64,000 nt of DNA, taken from assembly GCF_002091715.1 (NCBI RefSeq), contig NZ_BDAG01000015.1, positions 1-64,000 on the forward strand. The letters are read 5' to 3'. Within the stretch, counting starts at the first letter, position 1. Every line of letters begins with the position of its first letter. Below the pieces are notes generated by a model that searched no databases, was not told the origin of the DNA, and saw nothing but the letters and a program-made list of their open reading frames with translations. Source of the DNA: Pseudomonas migulae NBRC 103157 (lineage in GTDB: Bacteria > Pseudomonadota > Gammaproteobacteria > Pseudomonadales > Pseudomonadaceae). Below, piece after piece: positions 27,345 to 35,272 of the stretch. A program made the translations under genes and the position numbers.

Positions 27345-27974
27345 GTGAGTCAATTTTTCCAGATTCATCCGGAAAACCCGCAAGCGCGCCTGATCAAACA
27401 GGCTGTCGAGATCATTCGCAGCGGCGGGGTGGTGATTTATCCCACAGACTCGTCCTACGCCATTGGTTGCCAGATCGGCGACAAGAATGCCGTGGAGCGT
27501 GTGCGCCGGTTGCGTCAACTGGATGAGAAGCACAACTTCGCGCTGATTTGCAGCGACCTGTCGCAACTGGGGCTGTTTGCCAAGATCGACACCGGTACCT
27601 TCCGCCTGCTTAAAGCTCACTTGCCGGGGCCTTACACCTTCATTCTCAACGCCACCCGTGAAGTCCCGCGGCTGTTGTTGCACCCGAAAAAGCGCACCAT
27701 CGGCCTGCGCGTGCCCAGCCATCCGATAGCCCTGGCGCTGCTGGAAGAACTCGGCGAGCCGCTGATGAGCGTGACGCTGATCATGCCCGGCGACACCGAT
27801 CCGCTGACCGATCCGTACGAAATGCGCCAGTTGCTCGAGCATCAGGTCGACCTGATCATCGACGGCGGTTTCGGCGGCATCAAGGCGTCCACCGTGATCA
27901 ACCTCGCCGACGGCGAGCCGGAAGTGATCCGCGTTGGTTGCGGCGACCCGACGCCGTTCATGGCCGAGGCATAG
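27345..27974 (+). CDS. yciO: YciO/YrdC/Sua5-family protein (YciO-like)
   Basis: A 209-aa protein; the GTG at 27345 after AGGTAGAG gives VSQFFQIHPENPQARLIKQA, the usual YciO start. The YrdC-fold motifs are GGVVIYPTDSSYAIGCQIGD, KHNFALICSDLSQL, LPGPYTFILNATREVPR and KRTIGLRVPSHPIA, with an RNA/ATP-binding pocket. YrdC makes threonylcarbamoyl-AMP for tRNA t6A. YciO paralogues have weak or uncertain activity. The stop TAG is directly followed by the scpA ATG. Confidence 0.88.
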   Translation: MSQFFQIHPENPQARLIKQAVEIIRSGGVVIYPTDSSYAIGCQIGDKNAVERVRRLRQLDEKHNFALICSDLSQLGLFAKIDTGTFRLLKAHLPGPYTFILNATREVPRLLLHPKKRTIGLRVPSHPIALALLEELGEPLMSVTLIMPGDTDPLTDPYEMRQLLEHQVDLIIDGGFGGIKASTVINLADGEPEVIRVGCGDPTPFMAEA

Positions 27975-28796
27975 ATGTCTGCAGTAGAACCCGTTGTCGA
28001 CAGTCAGGCCGGCGCCCAGCAAGAGCTGCCTTTCGCCATGGTCTATGGCCAGGCGGTTCTGGAAATGCCGCTGGACCTGTACATTCCGCCGGATGCGCTC
28101 GAAGTGTTTCTCGAGGCTTTCGAAGGCCCGCTCGACCTGCTGCTGTACCTGATCCGCAAACAGAACATCAACATCCTCGACATCCCGGTGGCGGAAATCA
28201 CCCGCCAGTACATGGGGTATGTGGAGTTGATGCAGTCGGTGCGCCTGGAACTGGCCGCCGAGTATCTGGTGATGGCCGCGATGCTGGCCGAGATCAAGTC
28301 GCGAATGCTGTTGCCCCGCGCCGAAACCATCGAAGACGAAGAAGACGACCCGCGCGCCGAGTTGATCCGCCGTCTGCAGGAATACGAACGCTTCAAGGCG
28401 GCGGCCGAAGGCATCGATGGCCTGAGCCGCGTTGGCCGTGACGTGGTAGTGCCCAAGCTCGACGCCCCGGAAGCGCGGGCGCGCAAGCTGCTGCCGGACG
28501 TGAGTCTGGAAGAGTTGTTGATGTCCATGGCCGAGGTGCTGCGCCGTGGCGATATGTTCGAAAGTCACCAGGTCAGCCGCGAGGCTCTGTCCACCCGTGA
28601 GCGTATGAGTGACGTGCTGGAACGGCTCAAGGGCGGCGGTTTCGTGCCGTTCGTCGAACTGTTCACGGCCGAAGAAGGGCGCCTGGGTGTCGTGGTGACC
28701 TTTATGGCGATCCTCGAACTGGTCAAGGAATCTTTGGTCGAGCTGGTGCAGAATGAGCCGTTCGCGGCGATCCACGTGCGAGCCAGAGCCGAATAA
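27975..28796 (+). CDS. scpA: Segregation and condensation protein A
   Basis: A 273-aa kleisin with the N-terminal conserved block FEGPLDLLLYLIRKQNINIL and DIPVAEITRQYMGYVELM. The middle block AAEYLVMAAMLAEIKSRMLL precedes an acidic linker, and a C-terminal winged-helix region follows (RLGVVVTFMAILELVKESLV). ScpA bridges SMC heads with ScpB in chromosome condensation. The start immediately follows the yciO stop, and scpB begins 11 bases after its end, indicating one transcript. Confidence 0.95.
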   Translation: MSAVEPVVDSQAGAQQELPFAMVYGQAVLEMPLDLYIPPDALEVFLEAFEGPLDLLLYLIRKQNINILDIPVAEITRQYMGYVELMQSVRLELAAEYLVMAAMLAEIKSRMLLPRAETIEDEEDDPRAELIRRLQEYERFKAAAEGIDGLSRVGRDVVVPKLDAPEARARKLLPDVSLEELLMSMAEVLRRGDMFESHQVSREALSTRERMSDVLERLKGGGFVPFVELFTAEEGRLGVVVTFMAILELVKESLVELVQNEPFAAIHVRARAE

Positions 28797-28807
28797 CGAG
28801 TTGAATC

Positions 28808-29782
28808 ATGAACCTGACTGAACCCCGCGAGCTGGCGCCACTGCTTGAAGCCTTTCTGTTGGCCTCGGGAAAACCGCAATCGCTTGAACGCCTGTTCGAA
28901 CTCTTCGAAGAGGGCGAGCGCCCCGAGCCGCCAGTCTTCAAGAAAGCCCTGACGATTCTCGCCAAGTCCTGCGACGGTCGTGCCTTCGAGCTGAAGGAAG
29001 TCGCCTCTGGGTATCGCCTGCAGATCCGCGAAAAGTTCTCGCCGTGGGTAGGACGTTTGTGGGAAGAGCGCCCGCAGCGTTATTCCCGTGCCATGCTCGA
29101 AACCATGGCACTGATAGCCTATCGCCAGCCCATCACCCGGGGCGAGATCGAAGATGTGCGCGGTGTGGCGGTGAACAGTCACATCGTCAAGACACTGCTT
29201 GAGCGTGAGTGGATTCGCATCGTTGGTTACCGTGATGTGCCGGGTAAGCCGGCGATGTTTGCGACGACCAAGGCGTTTCTCGATCACTTCAACCTGAAAA
29301 ACCTCGACGATTTGCCGCCGCTCGCCGAGCTGCGTGAGCTGGAGCCTGACCCGGTGCTCGACTTCGACGACGCGCCGGTGCCGGCCGGCTTGCAAGAACT
29401 GGCGGATGCCAGCGCCGAGCCGGAAGAGCCGAAGGAAGAAACCAGTTTCCATACGCTGTTGCTGGAACTGGACACGATGGAGGAGGGGCTGAAGACCGAC
29501 TTCGATGACATTCTGCGCGATAGCGCGGTGACGGAGTCCGAAGAGGTGCTGGAGCTGCCGGAACCGGAAATCGAAGTTGAACCTCATGTCGAGCCAGAAG
29601 CCCCAGTCGAAGAAGAGCTTGAGGATGATGTGCTTGGCGTCGCCGAGGCGCGGGAGAAACTCCTGGCCGCTGTCGCCGCTCTGGAGCCACACAACCCCGA
29701 GCCTGAATTGACCGACGAAGAGGCCGAAGCCAAGGCACTTGCCGAAGCGATCGAGGCCGAACGCCGCGAATTCGAAGACTGA
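28808..29782 (+). CDS. scpB: Segregation and condensation protein B
   Basis: Partner of ScpA in the SMC condensin. The N-terminal ~175 residues have the two winged-helix domains (LLEAFLLASGKPQSLERLFE; LEELAL-type motif MLETMALIAYRQPITRGEIE; DVRGVAVNSHIVKTLLEREW; PGKPAMFATTKAFLDHFNL). The remaining ~140 residues are an acidic, Glu/Pro-rich low-complexity tail (EEPKEETSF, VLELPEPEIEVEPHVEPEAP). The total of 324 aa is well above the ~190-200 aa of compact ScpB. Such tails occur in pseudomonads and are probably disordered. Confidence 0.93.
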   Translation: MNLTEPRELAPLLEAFLLASGKPQSLERLFELFEEGERPEPPVFKKALTILAKSCDGRAFELKEVASGYRLQIREKFSPWVGRLWEERPQRYSRAMLETMALIAYRQPITRGEIEDVRGVAVNSHIVKTLLEREWIRIVGYRDVPGKPAMFATTKAFLDHFNLKNLDDLPPLAELRELEPDPVLDFDDAPVPAGLQELADASAEPEEPKEETSFHTLLLELDTMEEGLKTDFDDILRDSAVTESEEVLELPEPEIEVEPHVEPEAPVEEELEDDVLGVAEAREKLLAAVAALEPHNPEPELTDEEAEAKALAEAIEAERREFED

Positions 29783-29808
29783 TCGCACATTCTGTGGACA
29801 CTGCGATC

Positions 29809-29903
29809 CCCTGTAGGCGCCGGCTTGCTGGCGATGGCGGCGTCACATTCAACACATGTGTTGGCTGTCGGGACGCCATCGCCAGCAAGCCGGCTCCTAC
29901 AGG
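29809..29903. repeat. REP pair, GCCGGCTTGCTGGCGAT type
   Basis: CCTGTAGGCGCCGGCTTGCT (continuing GGCGATGGCG) and its inverse flank ~35 bases between scpB and the DUF1289 gene. It is the same subtype as the element at 24111. Confidence 0.92.
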
Positions 29904-29927
29904 GGGTTGTGTGGATTGGAGTATTTG

Positions 29928-30119
29928 ATGAGCTCAACCCAAGACCCCTGCATCAGTGTCTGCAAATTCACCGGTGACATCTGCCTTGGCTGCGGCCGCA
30001 GCAAGCGCGAGATCAAGTCCTGGAAGAGGCTCGACAAGGCCGACAAACGCACTGTCCTCGCTGAAGCTTCGCTGCGCCTGATCAAACTCGGTGCCACCGG
30101 TCGGCGGAAATCCCGGTAA
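29928..30119 (+). CDS. DUF1289 domain protein, 63 aa
   Basis: The start MSSTQDPCISVCKF at 29928 follows TTGGAG; an open extension through the REP element is rejected. The four-cysteine signature DPCISVCKFTGDICLGCGRS is diagnostic of DUF1289 and suggests metal binding, followed by a Lys/Arg-rich helix (REIKSWKRLDKADKR). Function unknown. It lies between scpB and rluB on the same strand. Confidence 0.9.
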   Translation: MSSTQDPCISVCKFTGDICLGCGRSKREIKSWKRLDKADKRTVLAEASLRLIKLGATGRRKSR

Positions 30120-30274
30120 ATGGCCATTCATCAGCTAGTCTCTGATGCGCGAACGCTCCCATGAGCGTATGATTCGCGACCCTTCGGCGATCCCTTCGCC
30201 CGAGTACAAGCTTTCAACTCTTCAGGACCCTCACTTCAGAGCAGCCTGAACAGACCACACCGGGAGGTGCCCAG

Positions 30275-31546
30275 ATGAGTATCAACGACCAGAAAGACGA
30301 CCAGGAAATCGGCCCAGCAGGCGAAAAACTGCAGAAAGTCCTCGCCCGTATCGGCGTCGGCTCGCGCCGTGACGTAGAAGCCTGGATCAGCCACGGCCGC
30401 ATCAAGGTCAACGGCAAAGACGCCACCCTTGGCCTGCGCGTCGACCTGCATGACGCCATCACCATCGATGGCAAGGTGATCAAGCGCGAAGAAGCGGCCG
30501 AGTCGGTACGCCGCGTGATCATGTACAACAAACCCGACGGTGAAATCTGCACCCGCCTTGACCCGGAAGGCCGCCCAACCGTTTTCGACAAGATGCCACG
30601 CCCCAAAGAAGGTCGCTGGATCAACATCGGTCGTCTGGACATCAACACCACCGGTCTGCTGATGTTCACCACTGACGGCGAACTGGCCAACCGCCTGATG
30701 CACCCGTCCTACGAAATGGACCGTGAATACGCGGTACGTGTCCGTGGCGAAGTTGATGACGAGATGATCGAGCGCTTGAAAGCAGGTGTCGTTCTCGAAG
30801 ACGGCCCGGCCAAGTTCACCGACATCAAGCAAGCACCAGGTGGCGAAGGTTTCAACCACTGGTACCACTGCGTGGTGATGGAAGGTCGCAACCGAGAAGT
30901 TCGTCGTCTGTGGGAGTCCCAGGGCCTGGTGGTCAGCCGCCTGAAGCGCGTGCGCTTCGGTCCGGTGTTCCTCAACTCCGACCTGCCGATGGGCCGCTGG
31001 CGCGAAATGAGCCAGTACGAAGTCGACATTCTGAGTGCGGAAGTGGGCCTGACGCCTGTGGCCATGCCGCAGATGAACGCCAAGAGCAAAGACAAGCTCG
31101 ACCGTATGCAGCGTAAATCGTCGCGTCCGATGGGCAAGACCGAGCGTGTGCGTTCGTTGCGTCCTGCCATCGGTAACCAGTCCGCTGCTACACCGCGCGA
31201 TACCCGTGAACCGCATATCGAAGGCGAGCGTCCAGCCCGCAAACCGGCAGCGCCACGCGCCGATGGCGAGCGCGGTCCACGCACGCCGCGTCCGGCCAAC
31301 GGTCGCACCGAGCGTGGCGAAGGTCGTGGTGCGCCAAGCGGCGGTCGTAGCGATCGCGGTGCTCCAGCAGGTCGCGGTACGCCAGTGGCGGATCGTCCGT
31401 CCGACACCAAGCGACCGGCCAAACCGGCGCCGAAGAAACGCCCGGGCATCGTCCTGGTCGACAAGGATGCACCATCGGGCAAGCGCCGCGGTGCACCAGC
31501 CGGTTCCGGCCAGCGTCCGGGCTTTGGTCGTCGCAAGCCTGAGTAA
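30275..31546 (+). CDS. rluB: 23S rRNA pseudouridine 2605 synthase RluB
   Basis: A 423-aa protein; the ATG follows GGGAGG. An N-terminal S4 RNA-binding domain (EKLQKVLARIGVGSRRDVEA) is followed by the RsuA-type catalytic domain with Asp122 in IGRLDINTTGLLMFTTDGEL. Further motifs are GRNREVRRLWESQGL and VSRLKRVRFGP. After about residue 275 comes a ~150-residue Arg/Gly/Pro/Ala-rich tail (APSGGRSDRGAPAGRG), probably disordered and RNA-binding. A terminator follows at 31563. Confidence 0.95.
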   Translation: MSINDQKDDQEIGPAGEKLQKVLARIGVGSRRDVEAWISHGRIKVNGKDATLGLRVDLHDAITIDGKVIKREEAAESVRRVIMYNKPDGEICTRLDPEGRPTVFDKMPRPKEGRWINIGRLDINTTGLLMFTTDGELANRLMHPSYEMDREYAVRVRGEVDDEMIERLKAGVVLEDGPAKFTDIKQAPGGEGFNHWYHCVVMEGRNREVRRLWESQGLVVSRLKRVRFGPVFLNSDLPMGRWREMSQYEVDILSAEVGLTPVAMPQMNAKSKDKLDRMQRKSSRPMGKTERVRSLRPAIGNQSAATPRDTREPHIEGERPARKPAAPRADGERGPRTPRPANGRTERGEGRGAPSGGRSDRGAPAGRGTPVADRPSDTKRPAKPAPKKRPGIVLVDKDAPSGKRRGAPAGSGQRPGFGRRKPE

Positions 31547-31562
31547 TCGGTAAGCGCCACAT

Positions 31563-31597
31563 AAAAACGCCATCCCTCGGGTTGGCGTTTTTTTTTG
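31563..31597 (+). terminator. Rho-independent terminator of rluB
   Basis: AAAAACGCCATCCC pairs with GGGTTGGCGTTTTT around a short loop, ending in a run of T, 16 bases after the rluB stop. Confidence 0.9.
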
Positions 31598-31631
31598 CGT
31601 TCGACTTGAGCTTTATAGGGTTTTCTAGCCA

Positions 31632-31719
31632 GTCATCGCGGGCAAGCCCGCTCCCACAGTGGATTGCATTCGTCTGGGGGAACTCGGTCACCTGTGGGAG
31701 CGGGCTTGCCCGCGATGAC
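31632..31719. repeat. REP pair, GGGCTTGCCCGCGATGAC variant
   Basis: GTCATCGCGGGCAAGCCCGC (continuing TCCCACAG) and its inverse flank ~35 bases, between the converging rluB and M29-like genes. Confidence 0.92.
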
Positions 31720-31735
31720 GTCAGTAGCAGTCAGG

Positions 31736-32701
31736 CTAGAACACGAACCGCCCATCAAACACCGGCTCATCATCCAGCGCCAACACGCCGCTGGAGAAAA
31801 TCAGATCCAGATGATGGCTACCCTTTGCACCACCACCCAACCCCAGATGGAGCCCGCAATGGCGTTCCTCGAATCCCGCGTTGCGCGCATACAACGCCTT
31901 GACCCCTTCGTTGGTGCCAATTCCCAGTTCCTCGATCCGCCGATTCGACGGATTGGCGTCCAGGTACTTGTTGAAATCGTGTTCCAGCCCCGGCACTTCA
32001 GTGGCAATTCTGCTGATGGTCGAGTTCTCGATCCACAACTCCAGCGGTGATTCCAATACGCCGTACTTGCGCGCAAACGGAATAGTGCTGAGGAATGTTC
32101 CCATGAACTTCACCCGACCATTAATGGCTTCGCTGTGGGTGGCAATTTCACCGGGCGCCAGATCAAAGTTGCCGACACCATTGATGTCGGTCCACTTCTT
32201 GATACTGCTCAACGGTGTTTCAAACCAGGAGCCGTGATCATCCTTGAAACTTAATGTTGTTGCGTGGGACATGCGCTGGATCAAATGGCTGATCAACCCG
32301 GCAATGCGTTGCGGGGTAACACTGAACGTGTCGTAGAAGTAATCGCCGTAATCCTTGAACAGCAGCGACTTCTTCCAGGTTTCGGCCATCACGCCTTGTA
32401 GGGCACGGACAAATTCCGGGCCGTCGGGGCGTGGATTCGGCAGGGTGGAAGAGTCGTAGAAGAAAATGTACAGATCACTGTTGGCTATGGCCTGGGCCAG
32501 ACAATCCGTGGGTTCCAGGTCCAGTCGCATCGCGCTGAAATGGAATGGCTGGCTGTCGGATGCCTGTTCGGCAATGGCGCCGGTCAGTGCTGCGTAATCA
32601 GCGGTGTGGCCCAGCAAGACCTTCGCCGAATGGAGGCCGGCAAGGGCCGGGTGATGTTCGAGGTAGTAAAGGAAATGCGAAATGGCGCGTGGCTTATCCA
32701 T
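31736..32701 (-). CDS. M29-peptidase-like protein next to a small peptide gene
   Basis: A 321-aa protein; the ATG at 32701 has a strong GGGAGGAC upstream. The C-terminal half resembles family M29 aminopeptidases and the related ring-cleaving dioxygenase NicX. FDLAPGEIATHSEAINGRV holds Glu185, RRIEELGIGTNEGVKAL holds Glu257/258, and HCGLHLGLGGG and SHHLDLIFSSG supply His281/285 and His297/Asp299. These are candidate metal ligands; the family tyrosine is not evident. The N-terminal half (YYLEHHPALAGLHSAKVLLG) is less familiar. No signal peptide is visible. It is 69 bases downstream of a 45-codon peptide gene, so the peptide is a plausible substrate, though this is inference. Confidence 0.7.
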   Translation of the reverse strand: MDKPRAISHFLYYLEHHPALAGLHSAKVLLGHTADYAALTGAIAEQASDSQPFHFSAMRLDLEPTDCLAQAIANSDLYIFFYDSSTLPNPRPDGPEFVRALQGVMAETWKKSLLFKDYGDYFYDTFSVTPQRIAGLISHLIQRMSHATTLSFKDDHGSWFETPLSSIKKWTDINGVGNFDLAPGEIATHSEAINGRVKFMGTFLSTIPFARKYGVLESPLELWIENSTISRIATEVPGLEHDFNKYLDANPSNRRIEELGIGTNEGVKALYARNAGFEERHCGLHLGLGGGAKGSHHLDLIFSSGVLALDDEPVFDGRFVF

Positions 32702-32770
32702 GTAGTCCTCCCTGACAAACCGAGCAGATGTGGCAGGCACAACCGGCTGGACTGTGCCTGCCGGGATGAC

Positions 32771-32908
32771 TTACAGAGGCCACATCGCCGTGCCGAACGG
32801 AACAACCGCGTCGGCTTGCATCATTTCAACGGCGGCTTCATGGGTCGGTGCTTCAAACCAATCGTCCAGTTGCAGTTCAGTTTCCAAGTCTTTTTCCATT
32901 GCTTGCAT
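32771..32908 (-). CDS. 45-residue peptide, possible modified-peptide precursor
   Basis: The ATG at 32908 has AGGAGA six bases upstream, one of the best ribosome-binding sites in the window. The peptide is MQAMEKDLETELQLDD... ending VVPFGTAMWPL. The first ~33 residues are acidic and helical, like a leader. The last ~11 are neutral to hydrophobic, with Pro, Phe, Gly, Thr, Trp and a terminal PL. It has no Cys and no signal peptide. The architecture resembles a ribosomally made, post-translationally modified peptide precursor. Only an M29-like protein is next to it; no known modification enzyme (radical SAM, YcaO, LanM, ATP-grasp) is seen. It could also be a small structural or regulatory protein. 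Confidence 0.65.
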   Translation of the reverse strand: MQAMEKDLETELQLDDWFEAPTHEAAVEMMQADAVVPFGTAMWPL

Positions 32909-33367
32909 GGTGAATCTCCTAGATGACTTTTGAGTAAGAACAACTTGCCAGTCGATGCGGCTCGGCAAGTCGCTGAAAACCTAGTTCAGCGGTTTTTGAA
33001 ACGCAAAAAAATAATTAAATAAGATTTAATTGAACTTCCGACTCTGTTTTATAAATAGAGATTTATTAATAGAAAACAAAAAACTAAGTAGATCTTTTCC
33101 TTAGGAAGCTTCCTATCGTCAATTTGCAGTCGTCCTACAGTTCTTTCTGATTTGGCAAATTTTCGTTACGGAGTGTAAAGAAATGCTTACGAAATCGCGC
33201 GCTGAATCCCTTGGATTCGCGTCTGCAGGAGAGGTGTAAGGAAAACCTGCCGCCAGCCAGTCGATCGAGCCCGGCACAGAGGCTCTGGCGCGCTTGTTTC
33301 CGCGGCGCGGGAAGGGTGAGATGCGCCCCATGCCTGTCGTGCAGGTGCATAACAAGAAGGAGGCGCA
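32909..33367. other. Upstream region of the peptide gene, with hairpins and AT-rich block; otherwise no gene
   Basis: Two adjacent hairpins lie in the leader of the leftward peptide gene: ACTTGCC/GGCAAGT (32943-32970) and CGCTGAA/TTCAGCG (32971-32991). Beyond them 33001-33110 is a strongly AT-rich block, and 33111-33367 contains nothing I can call a gene. The second hairpin also has GTTTTTG after it on the + strand, but there is no + gene to terminate. Confidence 0.5.
33001..33110 (-). promoter_or_regulatory. AT-rich probable promoter region of the peptide/M29-like locus
   Basis: About 110 bases made largely of A/T (AAAAAAATAATTAAATAAGA, then ATAAATAGAGATTTATTAAT), unlike any other intergenic part of the window. 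Several overlapping -10-like hexamers exist on the minus strand (for example TATAAA, TTTAAT), so I do not pick one. Such DNA is a usual target of MvaT/MvaU-type silencers in Pseudomonas. Confidence 0.4.
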
Positions 33368-33514
33368 ATGTACGCCGTGACTTATCTCCATCTCTTCCCG
33401 TGGGACGGTTTTTCCAGCGTCCACGTCTATGACCCGCAAAGGTCTGACTCACGCTTTGCAGCCGCCCGGGACCCCCGAGGCGGACACAGGCAATCCCGGC
33501 AACCGACACGCTGA
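33368..33514 (+). CDS. Possible 48-aa small protein with strong ribosome-binding site
   Basis: The ATG at 33368 is preceded by AAGAAGGAGGCGCA, an excellent Shine-Dalgarno at correct spacing. The product is MYAVTYLHLFPWDGFSSVHV followed by YDPQRSDSRFAAARDPRGGHR and a basic end RQSRQPTR. It has no similarity I recognise. Coding bias is weak and the C-terminus looks like read-through of non-coding GC-rich DNA, so it may be a false positive. It lies just upstream of the permease promoter. Confidence 0.35.
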   Translation: MYAVTYLHLFPWDGFSSVHVYDPQRSDSRFAAARDPRGGHRQSRQPTR

Positions 33515-33524
33515 TCCAGCGGGT

Positions 33525-33553
33525 CTGGCAGCAGGGGGTTAGCGGTGTACAAT
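33525..33553 (+). promoter_or_regulatory. Probable sigma-70 promoter of the amino acid permease leader
   Basis: CTGGCA (33525-33530) and TACAAT (33548-33553) are separated by 17 bases. Transcription would begin near 33560, leaving a ~245-base leader before the permease start. Confidence 0.55.
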
Positions 33554-33804
33554 GCGCCGCGTTTTACCTGTGACCTCCTGCGCAGCTGCGCAAACCTCAA
33601 GGCTACCCGCCTTGTTCACTCCGTCGCGTCACGAGCGTGTCGGGTTCGATTTCGTCACAGATAAAAACAAACAGGTGACGCATGACCGTTGTAAATACGC
33701 TGAACTCCTGGTGCCTGCGCTGGGGTTTGATCGGCGCTGCTTAAAGTTGCAACCGAGCAGCAACGTCTACTGAACATCATCAAACCTTGCGTGAGACCCT
33801 TTTC
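33554..33804 (+). promoter_or_regulatory. Long structured leader of the aromatic amino acid permease
   Basis: The leader contains a perfect palindrome TGCGCAGCTGCGCA, a hairpin CAAGGC/GCCTTG, and the pair CGTCAC...GTGACG, whose 3' arm includes the AGGTGACG ribosome-binding region of the small leader ORF at 33682. A second CGTCAC near 33630 could compete for the same arm. No rho-independent terminator is visible before the permease start, so control by translation, Rho or RNA decay would be more likely than classical attenuation. Confidence 0.4.
33682..33744 (+). CDS. 20-residue putative leader peptide with two Trp codons
   Basis: The ATG follows AGGTGACGC, and the frame reads MTVVNTLNSWCLRWGLIGAA then TAA. 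Trp at positions 10 and 14 in such a short peptide, 60 bases before an aromatic amino acid permease gene, is what would be expected of a translation-sensing leader peptide. No terminator or known arrest motif is seen, so the role is inferred. Confidence 0.5.
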   Translation: MTVVNTLNSWCLRWGLIGAA

Positions 33805-35226
33805 ATGAGTGGACAAACCTCGCATTCAGGCGAGCTGAAACGCGGCCTGAAGAATCGTCATATTCAACTGATCGCCCTCGGTGGCGCGATTGGTACCGGC
33901 CTTTTCCTCGGCTCGGCCGGTGTATTGAAATCCGCTGGCCCGTCGATGATCCTCGGCTACGCCATCTGCGGCTTCATTGCCTTCATGATCATGCGCCAGC
34001 TCGGCGAAATGATCGTCGAGGAGCCCGTCGCCGGTTCCTTCAGCCACTTTGCGCACAAATACTGGGGTGGTTTCGCCGGTTTCCTGTCGGGCTGGAACTG
34101 CTGGATTCTGTACATTCTGGTGGGCATGTCTGAGCTGACCGCGGTCGGCAAATACATCCATTACTGGGCACCGGAGATCCCGACCTGGGTCTCGGCAGCC
34201 GGTTTCTTCGTGCTGATCAATCTGATCAACCTGGCCAACGTCAAAGTCTTCGGTGAGGCCGAGTTCTGGTTCGCGATCATCAAGGTCGTGGCGATCGTCG
34301 GCATGATTGCCCTGGGCAGCTACCTGCTGGTCAGTGGGCACGGCGGCCCGGAAGCGTCGGTCACCAACCTGTGGTCCCACGGCGGTTTCTTCCCGAATGG
34401 TGTCAGCGGTCTGGTGATGGCCATGGCGATCATCATGTTCAGTTTCGGTGGCCTGGAAATGCTCGGTTTCACCGCGGCTGAGGCGGACAAGCCGAAGACC
34501 GTGATCCCGAAAGCGATCAATCAGGTGATCTACCGGATCCTGATTTTCTACATCGGCGCGCTGGTCATTCTGCTGTCGCTGACGCCATGGGACAGCCTGC
34601 TGGCAACCCTGAACGCGTCCGGTGATTCCTACAGCGGCAGCCCGTTCGTGCAAGTGTTCTCGATGCTCGGGAGCAACACCGCGGCGCACATCCTCAACTT
34701 CGTGGTCCTGACCGCGGCGCTGTCGGTGTACAACAGCGGCACCTATTGCAACAGCCGCATGCTGCTGGGCATGGCCGAGCAGGGCGATGCGCCGAAAGCC
34801 CTGGCGAAGATCGACAAGCGCGGCGTGCCGGTGCGTTCGATCCTGGCGTCGGCTGCCGTGACGTTGATCGCCGTGCTGCTGAACTACCTGGTCCCGCAAA
34901 ATGCGCTGGAACTGTTGATGTCGCTGGTGGTGGCTACCCTGGTGATCAACTGGGCGATGATCAGCTATTCGCACTTCAAGTTCCGCCAGCACATGAACAA
35001 GACCAGCCAGACGCCGCTGTTCAAGGCCCTGTGGTACCCGTACGGGAACTACATCTGCCTGGCGTTCGTGGTGTTCATCCTCGGCGTGATGCTGTTGATC
35101 CCGGGCATTCAGGTTTCGGTGTACGCGATTCCGGTGTGGGTTGCGTTCATGTGGGTTTGCTACGGCATCAAGAACAAGCGCAGTGCGCAGCACGGCTTGC
35201 AGGCTGCAAGTTCTGCCGTGAAATAA
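33805..35226 (+). CDS. Aromatic amino acid permease, AroP-like (APC superfamily)
   Basis: A 473-aa, ~12-helix inner-membrane permease. The start MSGQTSHSGELKRGLKNRHI at 33805 fits the family; an upstream in-frame start is less likely. Amino acid permease signature motifs are IQLIALGGAIGTGLFLGSAG and QLGEMIVEEPVAGSFSHFAH. AroP/PheP-like features include FSFGGLEMLGFTAAEADKPK. The phhABC/phhR genes 2.6-7 kb away support an aromatic substrate (Phe, Tyr, Trp), but GABA or proline permeases of the same family are not fully excluded. A terminator follows. Confidence 0.85.
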   Translation: MSGQTSHSGELKRGLKNRHIQLIALGGAIGTGLFLGSAGVLKSAGPSMILGYAICGFIAFMIMRQLGEMIVEEPVAGSFSHFAHKYWGGFAGFLSGWNCWILYILVGMSELTAVGKYIHYWAPEIPTWVSAAGFFVLINLINLANVKVFGEAEFWFAIIKVVAIVGMIALGSYLLVSGHGGPEASVTNLWSHGGFFPNGVSGLVMAMAIIMFSFGGLEMLGFTAAEADKPKTVIPKAINQVIYRILIFYIGALVILLSLTPWDSLLATLNASGDSYSGSPFVQVFSMLGSNTAAHILNFVVLTAALSVYNSGTYCNSRMLLGMAEQGDAPKALAKIDKRGVPVRSILASAAVTLIAVLLNYLVPQNALELLMSLVVATLVINWAMISYSHFKFRQHMNKTSQTPLFKALWYPYGNYICLAFVVFILGVMLLIPGIQVSVYAIPVWVAFMWVCYGIKNKRSAQHGLQAASSAVK

Positions 35227-35245
35227 CGCAGAACGCAGAAACAAC

Positions 35246-35272
35246 AAACCCGGCCATGTGCCGGGTTTTTTG
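35246..35272 (+). terminator. Rho-independent terminator of the permease gene
   Basis: AAACCCGG pairs with CCGGGTTT around CCATGTG and is followed by TTTTTT. Confidence 0.88.

Noticed and set aside
27315-29788. Two long frames (486 and 407 codons) antisense to yciO-scpA-scpB
   Set aside because: They are opposite conserved genes with correct starts, overlap each other, and lack motifs.
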